A stretch of DNA of 64,000 nt from positions 124,001 to 188,000 of the forward strand of contig CANQNW010000002.1 in NCBI GenBank assembly GCA_947625305.1. The letters run 5' to 3'. Positions 52,102 through 60,782 of this stretch are shown here, in pieces. The translations under genes were made by a program, and so were the position numbers. The notes beneath the pieces are model-generated. The model searched no databases. It was not told where the DNA came from and saw nothing but the letters and a program-made list of their open reading frames with translations. The DNA comes from Candidatus Gastranaerophilales bacterium. GTDB taxonomy: Bacteria; Cyanobacteriota; Vampirovibrionia; Gastranaerophilales; Gastranaerophilaceae. How positions within the stretch are numbered: the first letter of the stretch is position 1; each line of letters starts with the position of its first letter.

Positions 52102-54939
52102 ATGAACGACAAAATTATAATAAGAAAAGCAAATCAGCATAATTTAAAAAATGTAAGTTTAGAACTTCCAAAAAATGAACTTATAGTATTCACGGGCATT
52201 TCGGGTTCAGGCAAAAGTTCACTTGCTTTTGATACTATTTTTGCGGAGGGTCAAAGACGATATGTAGAAAGTCTTTCAAACTATGCAAGGCAATTTTTGG
52301 GACAGCTTGATAAACCGGACGTAGAAAGTATTGAAGGGCTTTCTCCCGCTATTTCAATTGACCAAAAATCAACCAGCAATAACCCCCGATCAACGGTCGG
52401 AACGGTTACCGAAATATATGATTATTTAAGACTATTATTTGCAAGAATAGGTACACCTCACTGCCCCGAGTGCGGATGCGAGATTGCGCCTCAATCCATT
52501 GATGAAATTGTTGATAAAATATATCAACTGCCTGAAGGCACTAAAATTCAACTGCTTGCCCCTGTTGTCAGAGGAAAAAAAGGTGAATTTATTAACCTTT
52601 TTGAAGAATTAAAACAAGAAGGATTTGTAAGAGTAAGAGTGGATGGGCAAATTTATAATCTTGACGAGGATGAAATTGAATTAAATAAAACTCAAAAACA
52701 TACAATAGAGGTGGTTGTTGACAGGCTTGTTATAAAAGAAAGCGCTAAATCAAGATTAACCGATAGCGCCCAGATTGCACTTCAAAAAGCAGACGGGCTT
52801 TTATTTGTTGATGTTGTAGGCGGAAATGAAATGATTTTCAGCGAAAAACTGGCATGCCCGAATTGTAATTTAAGTTTTGAAGAACTTGCACCGAGGATAT
52901 TCAGTTTTAATAATCCGTACGGAGCATGTCCCGCTTGTTCGGGGCTTGGAGCGCATTATGAAATGGACCCTGATTTATTAATTCCCGATAAATCAAAATC
53001 TCTAAGGCAAGGGGCTATATACCCTTGGGCGAAGACTGGCAATCCTTATTATCTTGATGTTTTAAAATCCGTTTGCGAGCATTTCGGAATTGATATGGAT
53101 ATGCCGTTTGATAATCTTTCCATTGACCATCAAAATATTATCCTTTTCGGAAGCGGAAGAGAATTAATAAAAATGCGCTATAAAGAGTTTGGCGGTACAA
53201 GATACATTACCCAGACAAGACCGTTTATGGGTGTAATTCCTTATTTTATGCACAAATATGAGGATTCTAATTCCGATGAAGTAAGAGATTATATTCAGGA
53301 ATATATGTCGCAAATTCCTTGCAGTGTGTGCGGTGGTGCAAGATTAAAACCTTTTTCGCTTGCCGTTACGATTATGGGGAAAAATATTTATGAAGTCTGC
53401 CTCATGTCGATTAAAGAATGTTATAAATTCTTTTCCGATTTATATCTTGAACTTGATGATTATAAGCTTCAAATTGCAAAACAAATTCTGGAGGAAATAC
53501 AAGCAAGACTTAAATTTATGCTTGATGTCGGATTAAGTTATTTAAATCTTGCCAGAATGTCAGGAACACTTTCAGGTGGCGAGGCGCAGAGAATAAGACT
53601 GGCTACGCAGATAGGGAGCGGATTATCGGGAGTATTATATGTACTTGATGAACCATCCATAGGACTTCACCAATACAATAATGATATGTTAATCAAAACA
53701 CTTTTAAAGCTTAGAAATCTCGGAAACACATTAATTGTCGTAGAACACGATGAAGATACAATAAGAAGTGCCGACCATATAGTAGATATCGGGCTTTATG
53801 CAGGGGTTAAGGGCGGGAAAATTATAGCCCAAGGTACTCTTGAAGATATCATAAAATCTAAAAAATCACTGACAGGTCAATATCTGAGCGGAGAAAAGTC
53901 TATTCCGATACCTAAAAAAAGACGGGAGGGAAGCGGAAAATATTTAGTCGTAAAAAATGCTCATAAGAACAATTTGAAAAATATTGACGTGACTATTCCG
54001 CTTGGGAAAGTAATCGCATTAACGGGAATTTCGGGAAGCGGAAAATCAACATTAATGAACGATATAATTTATCAATATTCAATTCATAAATTAAATAAAA
54101 ATAAACCAAAACCCCAAGGAGTAGACTTTATTGAAGGATTTGAAAATATTGATAAAGTCATTTGTATTGACCAATCACCTATAGGAAGAACTCCAAGGTC
54201 AAACCCTGCAACCTATACGGATGTATTTACACATATTAGAGAACTTTTTGCAAAAACACCCGAAGCAAAAATGAGAGGTTATAGTGCGGGCAGATTCAGC
54301 TTTAACGTAAAAGGCGGAAGATGTGAAGCTTGCAAGGGCGATGGTGTTACAAAGATAGAAATGAACTTTTTATCGGATGTTTATGTAAAATGTAATGTCT
54401 GCAAAGGTCAAAGGTACAACAGAGAAACTCTTGAAGTTAAGTATGGCGGCAAAAATATCTCTGAAGTTCTTGATATGACTATAGCTGAGGCATTAGAATT
54501 TTTTGAAAATATCCCAAAAATAAAATCAAGACTTCAAACTTTAAATGATGTCGGTTTAGGCTATATGAAACTGGGGCAGAGTTCTACAACACTCTCGGGC
54601 GGTGAAGCTCAAAGAATTAAACTGGCGAGCGAACTTAATAAAAGAGCAACGGGCAAGACACTTTATCTTTTAGATGAGCCGACAGTCGGACTTCACTGGT
54701 ATGATTTGGATAAACTTATTAAAATAATTAATAAACTCGCTGATAACGGCAATACAATATTAATTATTGAACATAATCTTGATTTAATTAAAACAGCAGA
54801 CCATATTATTGATTTAGGCCCTCAAGGCGGAGATGAAGGCGGAACTATTGTAGCGGAAGGCACTCCTGAAGAAGTGGCGCAATGTAAAAAATCTTTTACA
54901 GGGTTGTATTTGAAAAAAATTCTTAATCATAATAAATAA
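52102..54939 (+). CDS. uvrA: Excinuclease ABC subunit A
   Basis: Damage-recognition ATPase of nucleotide excision repair, 945 aa, full length. It has two ABC modules, with Walker [15 protein letters not shown] (about 33-46) and [13 protein letters not shown] (about 645-657) and signatures [12 protein letters not shown] and [12 protein letters not shown]. Zinc-binding cysteines are in [22 protein letters not shown] and [15 protein letters not shown]. No ribosome site before the ATG; a strong hairpin terminator follows directly. Confidence 0.99.
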   Translation: MNDKIIIRKANQHNLKNVSLELPKNELIVFTGISGSGKSSLAFDTIFAEGQRRYVESLSNYARQFLGQLDKPDVESIEGLSPAISIDQKSTSNNPRSTVGTVTEIYDYLRLLFARIGTPHCPECGCEIAPQSIDEIVDKIYQLPEGTKIQLLAPVVRGKKGEFINLFEELKQEGFVRVRVDGQIYNLDEDEIELNKTQKHTIEVVVDRLVIKESAKSRLTDSAQIALQKADGLLFVDVVGGNEMIFSEKLACPNCNLSFEELAPRIFSFNNPYGACPACSGLGAHYEMDPDLLIPDKSKSLRQGAIYPWAKTGNPYYLDVLKSVCEHFGIDMDMPFDNLSIDHQNIILFGSGRELIKMRYKEFGGTRYITQTRPFMGVIPYFMHKYEDSNSDEVRDYIQEYMSQIPCSVCGGARLKPFSLAVTIMGKNIYEVCLMSIKECYKFFSDLYLELDDYKLQIAKQILEEIQARLKFMLDVGLSYLNLARMSGTLSGGEAQRIRLATQIGSGLSGVLYVLDEPSIGLHQYNNDMLIKTLLKLRNLGNTLIVVEHDEDTIRSADHIVDIGLYAGVKGGKIIAQGTLEDIIKSKKSLTGQYLSGEKSIPIPKKRREGSGKYLVVKNAHKNNLKNIDVTIPLGKVIALTGISGSGKSTLMNDIIYQYSIHKLNKNKPKPQGVDFIEGFENIDKVICIDQSPIGRTPRSNPATYTDVFTHIRELFAKTPEAKMRGYSAGRFSFNVKGGRCEACKGDGVTKIEMNFLSDVYVKCNVCKGQRYNRETLEVKYGGKNISEVLDMTIAEALEFFENIPKIKSRLQTLNDVGLGYMKLGQSSTTLSGGEAQRIKLASELNKRATGKTLYLLDEPTVGLHWYDLDKLIKIINKLADNGNTILIIEHNLDLIKTADHIIDLGPQGGDEGGTIVAEGTPEEVAQCKKSFTGLYLKKILNHNK

Positions 54940-54970
54940 GGAGTTTGCAATTTATTACAAACTCCTTTAT
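54938..54970. terminator. Bidirectional rho-independent terminator
   Basis: AAGGAGTTTG and CAAACTCCTT form a perfect 10-bp stem around a 10-base loop, with A-rich and T-rich flanks. It sits between convergent uvrA and the 119-aa gene and can serve both. Confidence 0.9.
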
Positions 54971-54988
54971 ATATTTTATGTTATTTTA

Positions 54989-55348
54989 TTATTCTACTAT
55001 ACCTTTAATAGCTGTTACTTCAACATCTGCAGTTCTTACGGGTGCTTTTTTAGCATTATGTTTATCAATAGCCTTACCGATTAACCCGCCGATTGTACGA
55101 CCGATTAACATACCTGCAAGAATTACAGCTGCGGGAATTGCAAATTTAACTCCCTTTACAATAGGTTGTGAAATAACTTTACCGCTTGCTTCAAGTTGTT
55201 TTACGGTATTTTCAATGCCGTTTATAAAAATATCTTTTCTGTTTTTAATTATATATCCGCTTCCTGCACCAAGACCGACAAAAGAGCCTATTCTTCTGCC
55301 TTTGTTTCTTGCTGTATGCGGTTGATTATTAATTGCTGAAACTTTCAT
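54989..55348 (-). CDS. Small glycine-zipper-like membrane protein
   Basis: A 119-aa protein. After a polar head (MKVSAINNQ, similar to the start of the 931-aa protein, MKISAR) come two Gly-rich hydrophobic segments (about 22-36, GSFVGLGAGSGYIIK; about 70-90, PAAVILAGMLIGRTIGGLIG), which resemble glycine-zipper membrane proteins. AAAGGA ribosome site. Function unknown. Confidence 0.7.
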   Translation of the reverse strand: MKVSAINNQPHTARNKGRRIGSFVGLGAGSGYIIKNRKDIFINGIENTVKQLEASGKVISQPIVKGVKFAIPAAVILAGMLIGRTIGGLIGKAIDKHNAKKAPVRTADVEVTAIKGIVE

Positions 55349-55447
55349 ATATTTTCCTTTTTTATTCTTTCTGAACTTATTAAATCATGTACATGATTTT
55401 TTTTGCCATCTGAAATATTGTATTTTAATATTTTGTAATAAAATTAG

Positions 55448-55466
55448 CGGGCTGTAAAACAGCCCG
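55448..55466 (-). terminator. Rho-independent terminator after rpsA
   Basis: CGGGCTGT, a 3-base loop and ACAGCCCG make a perfect 8-bp GC-rich stem 19 bases after the rpsA stop; on the minus strand CTAATTTTATT follows. Confidence 0.75.
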
Positions 55467-55484
55467 ATAATAAAAAATAATTTA

Positions 55485-56564
55485 TTATTTTTGAATATCT
55501 TTTACGCTTAATGCAATTCTGTGTTCTTGAGGTGTGAATTTCTTAATTAAAACTTCAACTTCATCACCTACATTATAAATGTTAAACGGATTTGCATTAG
55601 CAGGTTCCATTTCGGCAGAAGGCAATAAAGCTTCAACTCCGGGGTAAATATTAATAAATGCACCGAAAGAAGTTACTTTATTAACGGTACCTTTTATAAC
55701 CTGACCTTCTTTAAATTCATTTTCAATGGATTCCCAAGGATTTTCACCCATTCTCTTTAAACTCAAGCTGATTCTTTTCATATCCGTATCGATTTTTAAG
55801 ATTTTAACTTCAAGTTCCTGACCTAAAGAAATTACATCTGAAGGATGTTTAATTCTCTGCCAAGAGATTTCAGAGATAGGAAGAAGACCGTCAACTCCGT
55901 TAATATCGATAAATCCGCCAAAATCAGCAATTCTGACTACTTTACCTTTTACAACAGAACCTACTTCAAGGTTTGCAATTATTTCATCTACAACTTGTTC
56001 TCTTTGTTCAGCTACAGCTTGTCTTTGAGATAATATTAATTTATTTCTCTTAGGATCAGCTTCTAAAACTTTTACTTCAATATCCTGACCGATTAAACCG
56101 TCAAAAGGAGCGCCTGTTCTTAATTGGCTTGCAGGTACAAATCCTCTTAAATCTGATATTTCAACAATAACTCCGCCTCTTACTACTAAAACAACTTTTG
56201 CTGTTATTGTTTCATTATTGTATTTAACATTTTGAAGTTCCTGCCAAGCTTTTGCGCAAGATAATTTTCTTAAGGACAGCATAATTCTGTCATTTTCGTC
56301 ATCGCCTTCATCTTTTAATATGTAAAATTCTTTTACATCATTAATAGTAATATAATCGGAATAATCTCTGTCATTTACCTGATTATTGGTAATTTCTTTA
56401 TTGGGAAGGAATGCCTCTGTTTTAGCGCCTATATCAACCAAAAAACCGTCATTTTCCTGTTTAATTACAATTCCTTTTACAACATCAGCTACAGAAAATT
56501 TATAGTTGTAGCTTTCTTCCAATAATTTGACGAATTCGTCTTGTTCATTCATTGTTTTTGTCAT
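55485..56564 (-). CDS. rpsA: S1 RNA-binding protein (30S ribosomal protein S1-like)
   Basis: A 359-aa protein made of four S1 OB-fold repeats: about 25-90 (VVKGIVIKQENDGFLVDIGA), 108-175, 196-265 (GSVVKGKVVRIADFGGFIDI) and 282-352 (GQVIKGTVNKVTSFGAFINI). Shorter than the six-repeat E. coli S1, similar to S1 of Cyanobacteria and Firmicutes. It helps mRNA bind the 30S subunit. AAAGGA ribosome site. It lies 17 bases after ispH; ispH-rpsA linkage, even fusion, is known in several phyla. Confidence 0.93.
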   Translation of the reverse strand: MTKTMNEQDEFVKLLEESYNYKFSVADVVKGIVIKQENDGFLVDIGAKTEAFLPNKEITNNQVNDRDYSDYITINDVKEFYILKDEGDDENDRIMLSLRKLSCAKAWQELQNVKYNNETITAKVVLVVRGGVIVEISDLRGFVPASQLRTGAPFDGLIGQDIEVKVLEADPKRNKLILSQRQAVAEQREQVVDEIIANLEVGSVVKGKVVRIADFGGFIDINGVDGLLPISEISWQRIKHPSDVISLGQELEVKILKIDTDMKRISLSLKRMGENPWESIENEFKEGQVIKGTVNKVTSFGAFINIYPGVEALLPSAEMEPANANPFNIYNVGDEVEVLIKKFTPQEHRIALSVKDIQK

Positions 56565-56581
56565 TTTTAATATGTCCTTTC

Positions 56582-57430
56582 TTAAATTTTTTCTAATTCT
56601 GTTATAACTTCTTTTATGATATTTTCGGGGGTGGAAGCACCTGCCGTAACCCCTATATTTTCAATATTTTTTATATCATTATGATATTGTTTTAAATCAT
56701 CTGCCGTTTCTATATGAATTGTTTTTGTAATTGCAGATAATATTTCAGCCAAATGAGTTGTATTAGCGCTTTTTTTACTGCCTACGACAACCATTAAATC
56801 AGAGGTTTTAGCCAGCTCTTTTGCTTCTCTTTGGCGCATTGAAGTTGATTTACATATTGTATTAAATACTTTAAGTTCACTTGCAATGGGGAGCAGGGCA
56901 GTTACAATCTCTTGGAGCAGTTCAGGCTTTTGTGTGGTTTGAATTACCACTCCCGCTTTTTTATGTTCTTTTATTTTATCCGTAATTAAATTCAGTGCAT
57001 TTATATCAGGGATTACATATACATTTTTAGAATACATTTCTGCATTAGCTTTTATGGCAATAACTTCAGGATGTTCCGGCTTGCCTAAAATTAATACAAG
57101 AAAATCCTCCTGTGCCAGCTGAACAGCTTTTTGCTGAACTTTTTTAACGTCAAGGCAGGTCAAATCAACAACTTCAAAGCCTTTATCTTCAATTTCTTTA
57201 ATTTTTTGAGGCGCCATACCGTGACTTCTCACAATGCAAATGCCCGTTTCATTATCAGGCAATTCATCTACGGTTTTTATACCTAATTCTTCAAGTTCTT
57301 TAATAACATGAGAATTATGTATAAGTTCGCCTAATACCCATACCTTTTTAGATGCATTTTCAATCTTTATTTTTTTAGTTGTTTCGACCGCTCTTTTAAC
57401 TCCGTAGCAAAATCCTGCACCTTGAGCCAA
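56582..57430 (-). CDS. ispH: 4-hydroxy-3-methylbut-2-enyl diphosphate reductase
   Basis: Last step of the methylerythritol phosphate pathway, a [4Fe-4S] reductase giving IPP and DMAPP; 282 aa as read from TTG 57430. The three cluster cysteines lie in GFCYGVKRA (C8), VDLTCLDVKKVQ and FNTICKSTSMRQ. Substrate histidines lie in ELIHNSH, VRSHGMAP and the E-H pair in GKPEHPE. The start is odd: the residues before TTG fit the usual N-terminus, but the matching start codon is ATA. An upstream in-frame ATG (MEV) is cut off by TAG. No ribosome site suits TTG. Confidence 0.93.
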   Translation of the reverse strand: MAQGAGFCYGVKRAVETTKKIKIENASKKVWVLGELIHNSHVIKELEELGIKTVDELPDNETGICIVRSHGMAPQKIKEIEDKGFEVVDLTCLDVKKVQQKAVQLAQEDFLVLILGKPEHPEVIAIKANAEMYSKNVYVIPDINALNLITDKIKEHKKAGVVIQTTQKPELLQEIVTALLPIASELKVFNTICKSTSMRQREAKELAKTSDLMVVVGSKKSANTTHLAEILSAITKTIHIETADDLKQYHNDIKNIENIGVTAGASTPENIIKEVITELEKI

Positions 57431-57504
57431 TTTTATATTTTTTTTCAGTGTCCTAAACTTCCATTCTTTAGACTAGCAAAAAGTTTCCTTTCCGCAGTAA
57501 TTTT

Positions 57505-57533
57505 TTTATATCATGAACATTTTTTATTTGCAA
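57505..57533 (-). promoter_or_regulatory. Sigma-70-type promoter for ispH-rpsA
   Basis: On the minus strand TTGCAA (57533-57528), 17-bp spacer and TATAAA (57510-57505) preceded by TGA (extended -10). It lies in the 114-base gap between the MBOAT stop and ispH. Confidence 0.5.
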
Positions 57534-57544
57534 TTCGAGTATAT

Positions 57545-58963
57545 TTAAAATTGGAAATATAAAAATTCAGACACCTTATTCATTGATGAAACGGATAATA
57601 CAAACAAAAGAATTGTTACTATAAAATATATTTTAGAAGGTTTAAACTTTTCAACCCATTCCATTGAATTTTTCATAAAGAAACTCATTATTATACAGCC
57701 TGCGAATAAAAATAAGCTTAATTTTATATTTCCGTTTTCAAATGTAAATCTTAATTTATTAATTACAAGCGGATTTATACCGTTTAATCCAATCAGTGAT
57801 TTTAAAAGTTCTATTGCTCTATGAATAGAAGGCGCACGGAAAAACATCCATGTAAAATTTAAAAATATAAATGTTATAAATATTGCCAAATATTTATTCA
57901 TATTAATATTTAATTTTTTCCATAAGCGGTTAACGCAAGCTCCAAGTCCGTGCAGAACACCCCAAATAATAAATGTCCAATTGGCGCCGTGCCAAATTCC
58001 GCCGATTAAAAATGTTACGAACAGATTTCTGTATGTTTTAAATTCTCCTATTCTATTCCCTCCAAGCGGGATATATATATAATTTTTCAAAAATCTGGAT
58101 AGTGTCATATGCCATCTTCTCCAAAATTCTTGTATATTTTGTGATTTATACGGTGAATTAAAGTTAACGGGCAAGGCAATATTAAACAATAAAGCTATTC
58201 CTAGTGCCATATCACAATATCCCGAAAAATCAAAATATAATTGGAATGAATAACTTAAACAGCCTACCCATGCCTCAAAAAAGTCAGGTGTTGCTACAGA
58301 ATCAAATATTCCGATAACAAACGGAGATAAAAAATCTGCAATAAGCACTTTTTTAAACAAGCCGATTGATATTAAAAATAACCCTTTTGAAATGTTTTTA
58401 TGATTTATAATTTTTTTTCTTATATCCGCAAATTGAGGCATCATTTCACTATGATGAAGTATCGGTCCGGCTATTAAATGAGGGAAAAAAGTTACGAAAA
58501 GCCCGTAATTCAGAAAATCATATTCGCTTACTTCTTTTCTGTATGCATCAACAAGATACGCAATCTGCGTAAATGTAAAAAAACTTATCCCTAAAGGAAG
58601 CATTATTTTTAATGTATCAAATCCGCTGTGAAAAACCGCATTTATATTATTAATAAGGAAATCAAAATATTTATAATAACTCAAAAGCCCTATATTTCCG
58701 ATTAATCCTATCATTAATACCAATTTTCTGTTAATTTTCAAGGCGGAAGGATGTGATAATGTATATCCGACCGTATAATTAAACACCATTGAAATTAAAA
58801 TCAGCGGAAGGTAGTTTATATTCCAGTATGAATAAAAAATTAATGATGCTACGGTTAACCAGCCTATTCCCAATTTAATTAATCTTTTTTTATTTAAGTA
58901 GAAATAAATAAAAAATGTTATCGGTAAAAATATAAATAAAAATTCAAATGAATTAAACAGCAT
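57545..58963 (-). CDS. MBOAT-family O-acyltransferase (AlgI-like)
   Basis: A 472-aa inner-membrane acyltransferase with about 11 membrane segments. The start LFNSFEFLFIFLPITFFIYF, the middle PLGISFFTFTQIAYLVDAYR and NIQEFWRRWHMTLSRFLKNY and the catalytic-His region GGIWHGANWTFIIWG are the AlgI/PatA hallmarks. Such enzymes pass acetyl groups through the membrane for O-acetylation of alginate, peptidoglycan or other polysaccharides. The SGNH-like gene upstream (18-base gap) is the probable partner. GGGAG ribosome site. Confidence 0.95.
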   Translation of the reverse strand: MLFNSFEFLFIFLPITFFIYFYLNKKRLIKLGIGWLTVASLIFYSYWNINYLPLILISMVFNYTVGYTLSHPSALKINRKLVLMIGLIGNIGLLSYYKYFDFLINNINAVFHSGFDTLKIMLPLGISFFTFTQIAYLVDAYRKEVSEYDFLNYGLFVTFFPHLIAGPILHHSEMMPQFADIRKKIINHKNISKGLFLISIGLFKKVLIADFLSPFVIGIFDSVATPDFFEAWVGCLSYSFQLYFDFSGYCDMALGIALLFNIALPVNFNSPYKSQNIQEFWRRWHMTLSRFLKNYIYIPLGGNRIGEFKTYRNLFVTFLIGGIWHGANWTFIIWGVLHGLGACVNRLWKKLNINMNKYLAIFITFIFLNFTWMFFRAPSIHRAIELLKSLIGLNGINPLVINKLRFTFENGNIKLSLFLFAGCIIMSFFMKNSMEWVEKFKPSKIYFIVTILLFVLSVSSMNKVSEFLYFQF

Positions 58964-58981
58964 TCTTTATCAAACTCCCTT

Positions 58982-60094
58982 TTAATCCCCTGTTATTTTG
59001 TCAACCCATTCAATAATATCGGGATTATTTTTTATATAATTCTTCAGTTTAATCTTATCTTCATTTATATGAGTTTTTACATTCTCTTTAGTAAGAACCT
59101 TACCGTAATTGTTATTCCCCGTTAAACCCTCAAGTATTATATTACCTAAAGTTGAAGTCGCATGTGAAGATTCAAAAAAGTATTTCATATCAGGATTTAT
59201 TTTTTCTTCATTATAAATATCAGGGTATTGAAAATCATATATTTCTCCGATATCGGTTAAGGCAGTTTTCCACTTTTCATACTCTTTTTCGCAAAGTTTA
59301 TTTATGAGATATAAATCTGTAATATGTGAAGGCATAATAAAAAATCTTATATTTATATTATGTTTTTCGCATAATTGTTTTAACTCTTTTAAAATTTCGA
59401 TGTTGCCATAGTCAAAATCATATGAACTGTAATATCCTTTATATTCTCTCAAAGATGCTGCAAATACATTTTCTATTTCTTCATTATGAAAAATATGTTT
59501 AGTCCCGTCTGAATTAAACATTCTTTTTTCAATACCGAGAATATTCTTTACTATAGTCCAAATACTGTCACCTGTAGATTTTATAGATAATAATGAAAAT
59601 CCGAGCTCGTTCGGAGTAATATTTTTAACTTCTTTTATCTTATATCTGACATCTTTATTAGTATCGGTTCTATCCTTATCAAACAAAATAAAATCAACCC
59701 CGACATATATATTCTTAATTTCAGGGTGAATAAGTATGGTTTCTTTAAAGCTGTCCAGATATTCATATACAATCATTCCGCCCATTGCCATATTTTCGGC
59801 ATTTTTACCTGTTATTTCCTTGTAATAATACTTATTCAAAGCTAAATCGGCTCTTGATGTACCCAAAAATATTGCATCCAGTTTTCTTCTGTCAAGCTTC
59901 AAACCTATAAATTTTGTATATCTTTCTTGAATTTTAGCTTCCGGCTTTAATAAATTTATATGAAACCAATTATTATTAAATATATTGTACGGATTTACAG
60001 CATAGTTTACTGCACATAAAACAAATATAATAATAAGCAGTATTTTAAGAAATTTAGTATTAAATTTTTTATAATTTTTGTAATTTAATTTCAT
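58982..60094 (-). CDS. Membrane-anchored SGNH-like protein, putative O-acetylation partner (AlgJ/AlgX-like role)
   Basis: A 370-aa protein from ATG 60094 (an in-frame TTG at 60154 is also possible; neither has a strong ribosome site). One N-terminal membrane helix (about 15-34) leads to a periplasmic domain with SGNH-type blocks: AIFLGTSRADLAL (Ser nucleophile block), an Asn/Gly block near MAMGGMIVYE, and a C-terminal S-S-H-A-T (FFESSHATSTLGN) that fits the Asp/His block. With the MBOAT gene 18 bases downstream it probably transfers acetyl groups to an envelope or extracellular polysaccharide. Sequence is far from characterised AlgJ/AlgX, so the role is inferred from context. Confidence 0.72.
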   Translation of the reverse strand: MKLNYKNYKKFNTKFLKILLIIIFVLCAVNYAVNPYNIFNNNWFHINLLKPEAKIQERYTKFIGLKLDRRKLDAIFLGTSRADLALNKYYYKEITGKNAENMAMGGMIVYEYLDSFKETILIHPEIKNIYVGVDFILFDKDRTDTNKDVRYKIKEVKNITPNELGFSLLSIKSTGDSIWTIVKNILGIEKRMFNSDGTKHIFHNEEIENVFAASLREYKGYYSSYDFDYGNIEILKELKQLCEKHNINIRFFIMPSHITDLYLINKLCEKEYEKWKTALTDIGEIYDFQYPDIYNEEKINPDMKYFFESSHATSTLGNIILEGLTGNNNYGKVLTKENVKTHINEDKIKLKNYIKNNPDIIEWVDKITGD

Positions 60095-60165
60095 AACCCG
60101 TAAATTAGATTTAAAATATAAAATTTTTATATCATCAATATTTTTTACGTGCAATGGTATTTTTA

Positions 60166-60194
60166 TTTACACTTTTTTTAAAAAAAAGTATAAT
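60166..60194 (+). promoter_or_regulatory. Sigma-70-type promoter for lemA
   Basis: TTTACA (60166-60171), a 17-bp spacer and a perfect TATAAT (60189-60194), 39 bases before the lemA ATG, which has an AGAGGTAAAG ribosome site. Confidence 0.6.
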
Positions 60195-60233
60195 TTAATT
60201 AAATTTATTACAAATCAACAGAGGTAAAGAAAT

Positions 60234-60782
60234 ATGACATTAATTATTATCGGTATTATTATTGCTATTGTTTTAATATGGTTAATTTCCGCATATAATA
60301 AAGGGATTATCCTTAGGAATTATGTTAAAGAAGCATTCTCCACAATGGATGTTTATTTGAAAAAACGTTGGGATTTAATTCCGAATTTAATAGAAACCGT
60401 TAAAGGATATGCCCAGCACGAAAAAGAAGTTTTTAATCAGGTTACTGAACTTAGAAGTGCAAATTACGGCGGTTTAAATAATAACCAAAAAATTGATATT
60501 AACCAAAAACTTGATATAGGTATTGCAAAATTACTTGCCGTAGCTGAAAATTATCCCGATTTAAAAGCTAATGAAAGTTTTAATAATTTAATGGGTGAAC
60601 TATCTTCTATTGAAAACGAAATTGCAAATTCAAGAAAATACTATAACGGAACTGTTAGAGAACTAAATACATACACGGAAGTATTTCCTTCTAACATTGT
60701 TTGCGGAATTTTCGGTATAAAACAGGAAAAACTGTTTGAAATTAATGAAACAGAAAGACAAAACGTAAAGGTTCAATTTTAA
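60234..60782 (+). CDS. lemA: LemA family protein
   Basis: A 182-aa membrane-anchored protein with an N-terminal helix (about 2-21), then the LemA signature (YNKGIILRNYVKEAFSTMDV, KKRWDLIPNLIETVKGYA) and the later NSRKYYNGTVRELNT, then FPSNIVCGIFG. LemA proteins are widespread, of uncertain role, and often paired with DUF2207 or TPM-domain proteins. Here the next gene, overlapping by 1 base, is DUF2207, which supports a joint membrane function. Confidence 0.96.
   Translation: MTLIIIGIIIAIVLIWLISAYNKGIILRNYVKEAFSTMDVYLKKRWDLIPNLIETVKGYAQHEKEVFNQVTELRSANYGGLNNNQKIDINQKLDIGIAKLLAVAENYPDLKANESFNNLMGELSSIENEIANSRKYYNGTVRELNTYTEVFPSNIVCGIFGIKQEKLFEINETERQNVKVQF

Noticed and set aside
57420-57470. 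Genetic-code change with TAG read as an amino acid in ispH
   Set aside because: TAG clearly ends other genes here (for example the AsmA-like and EamA genes), and no other gene has an internal TAG.
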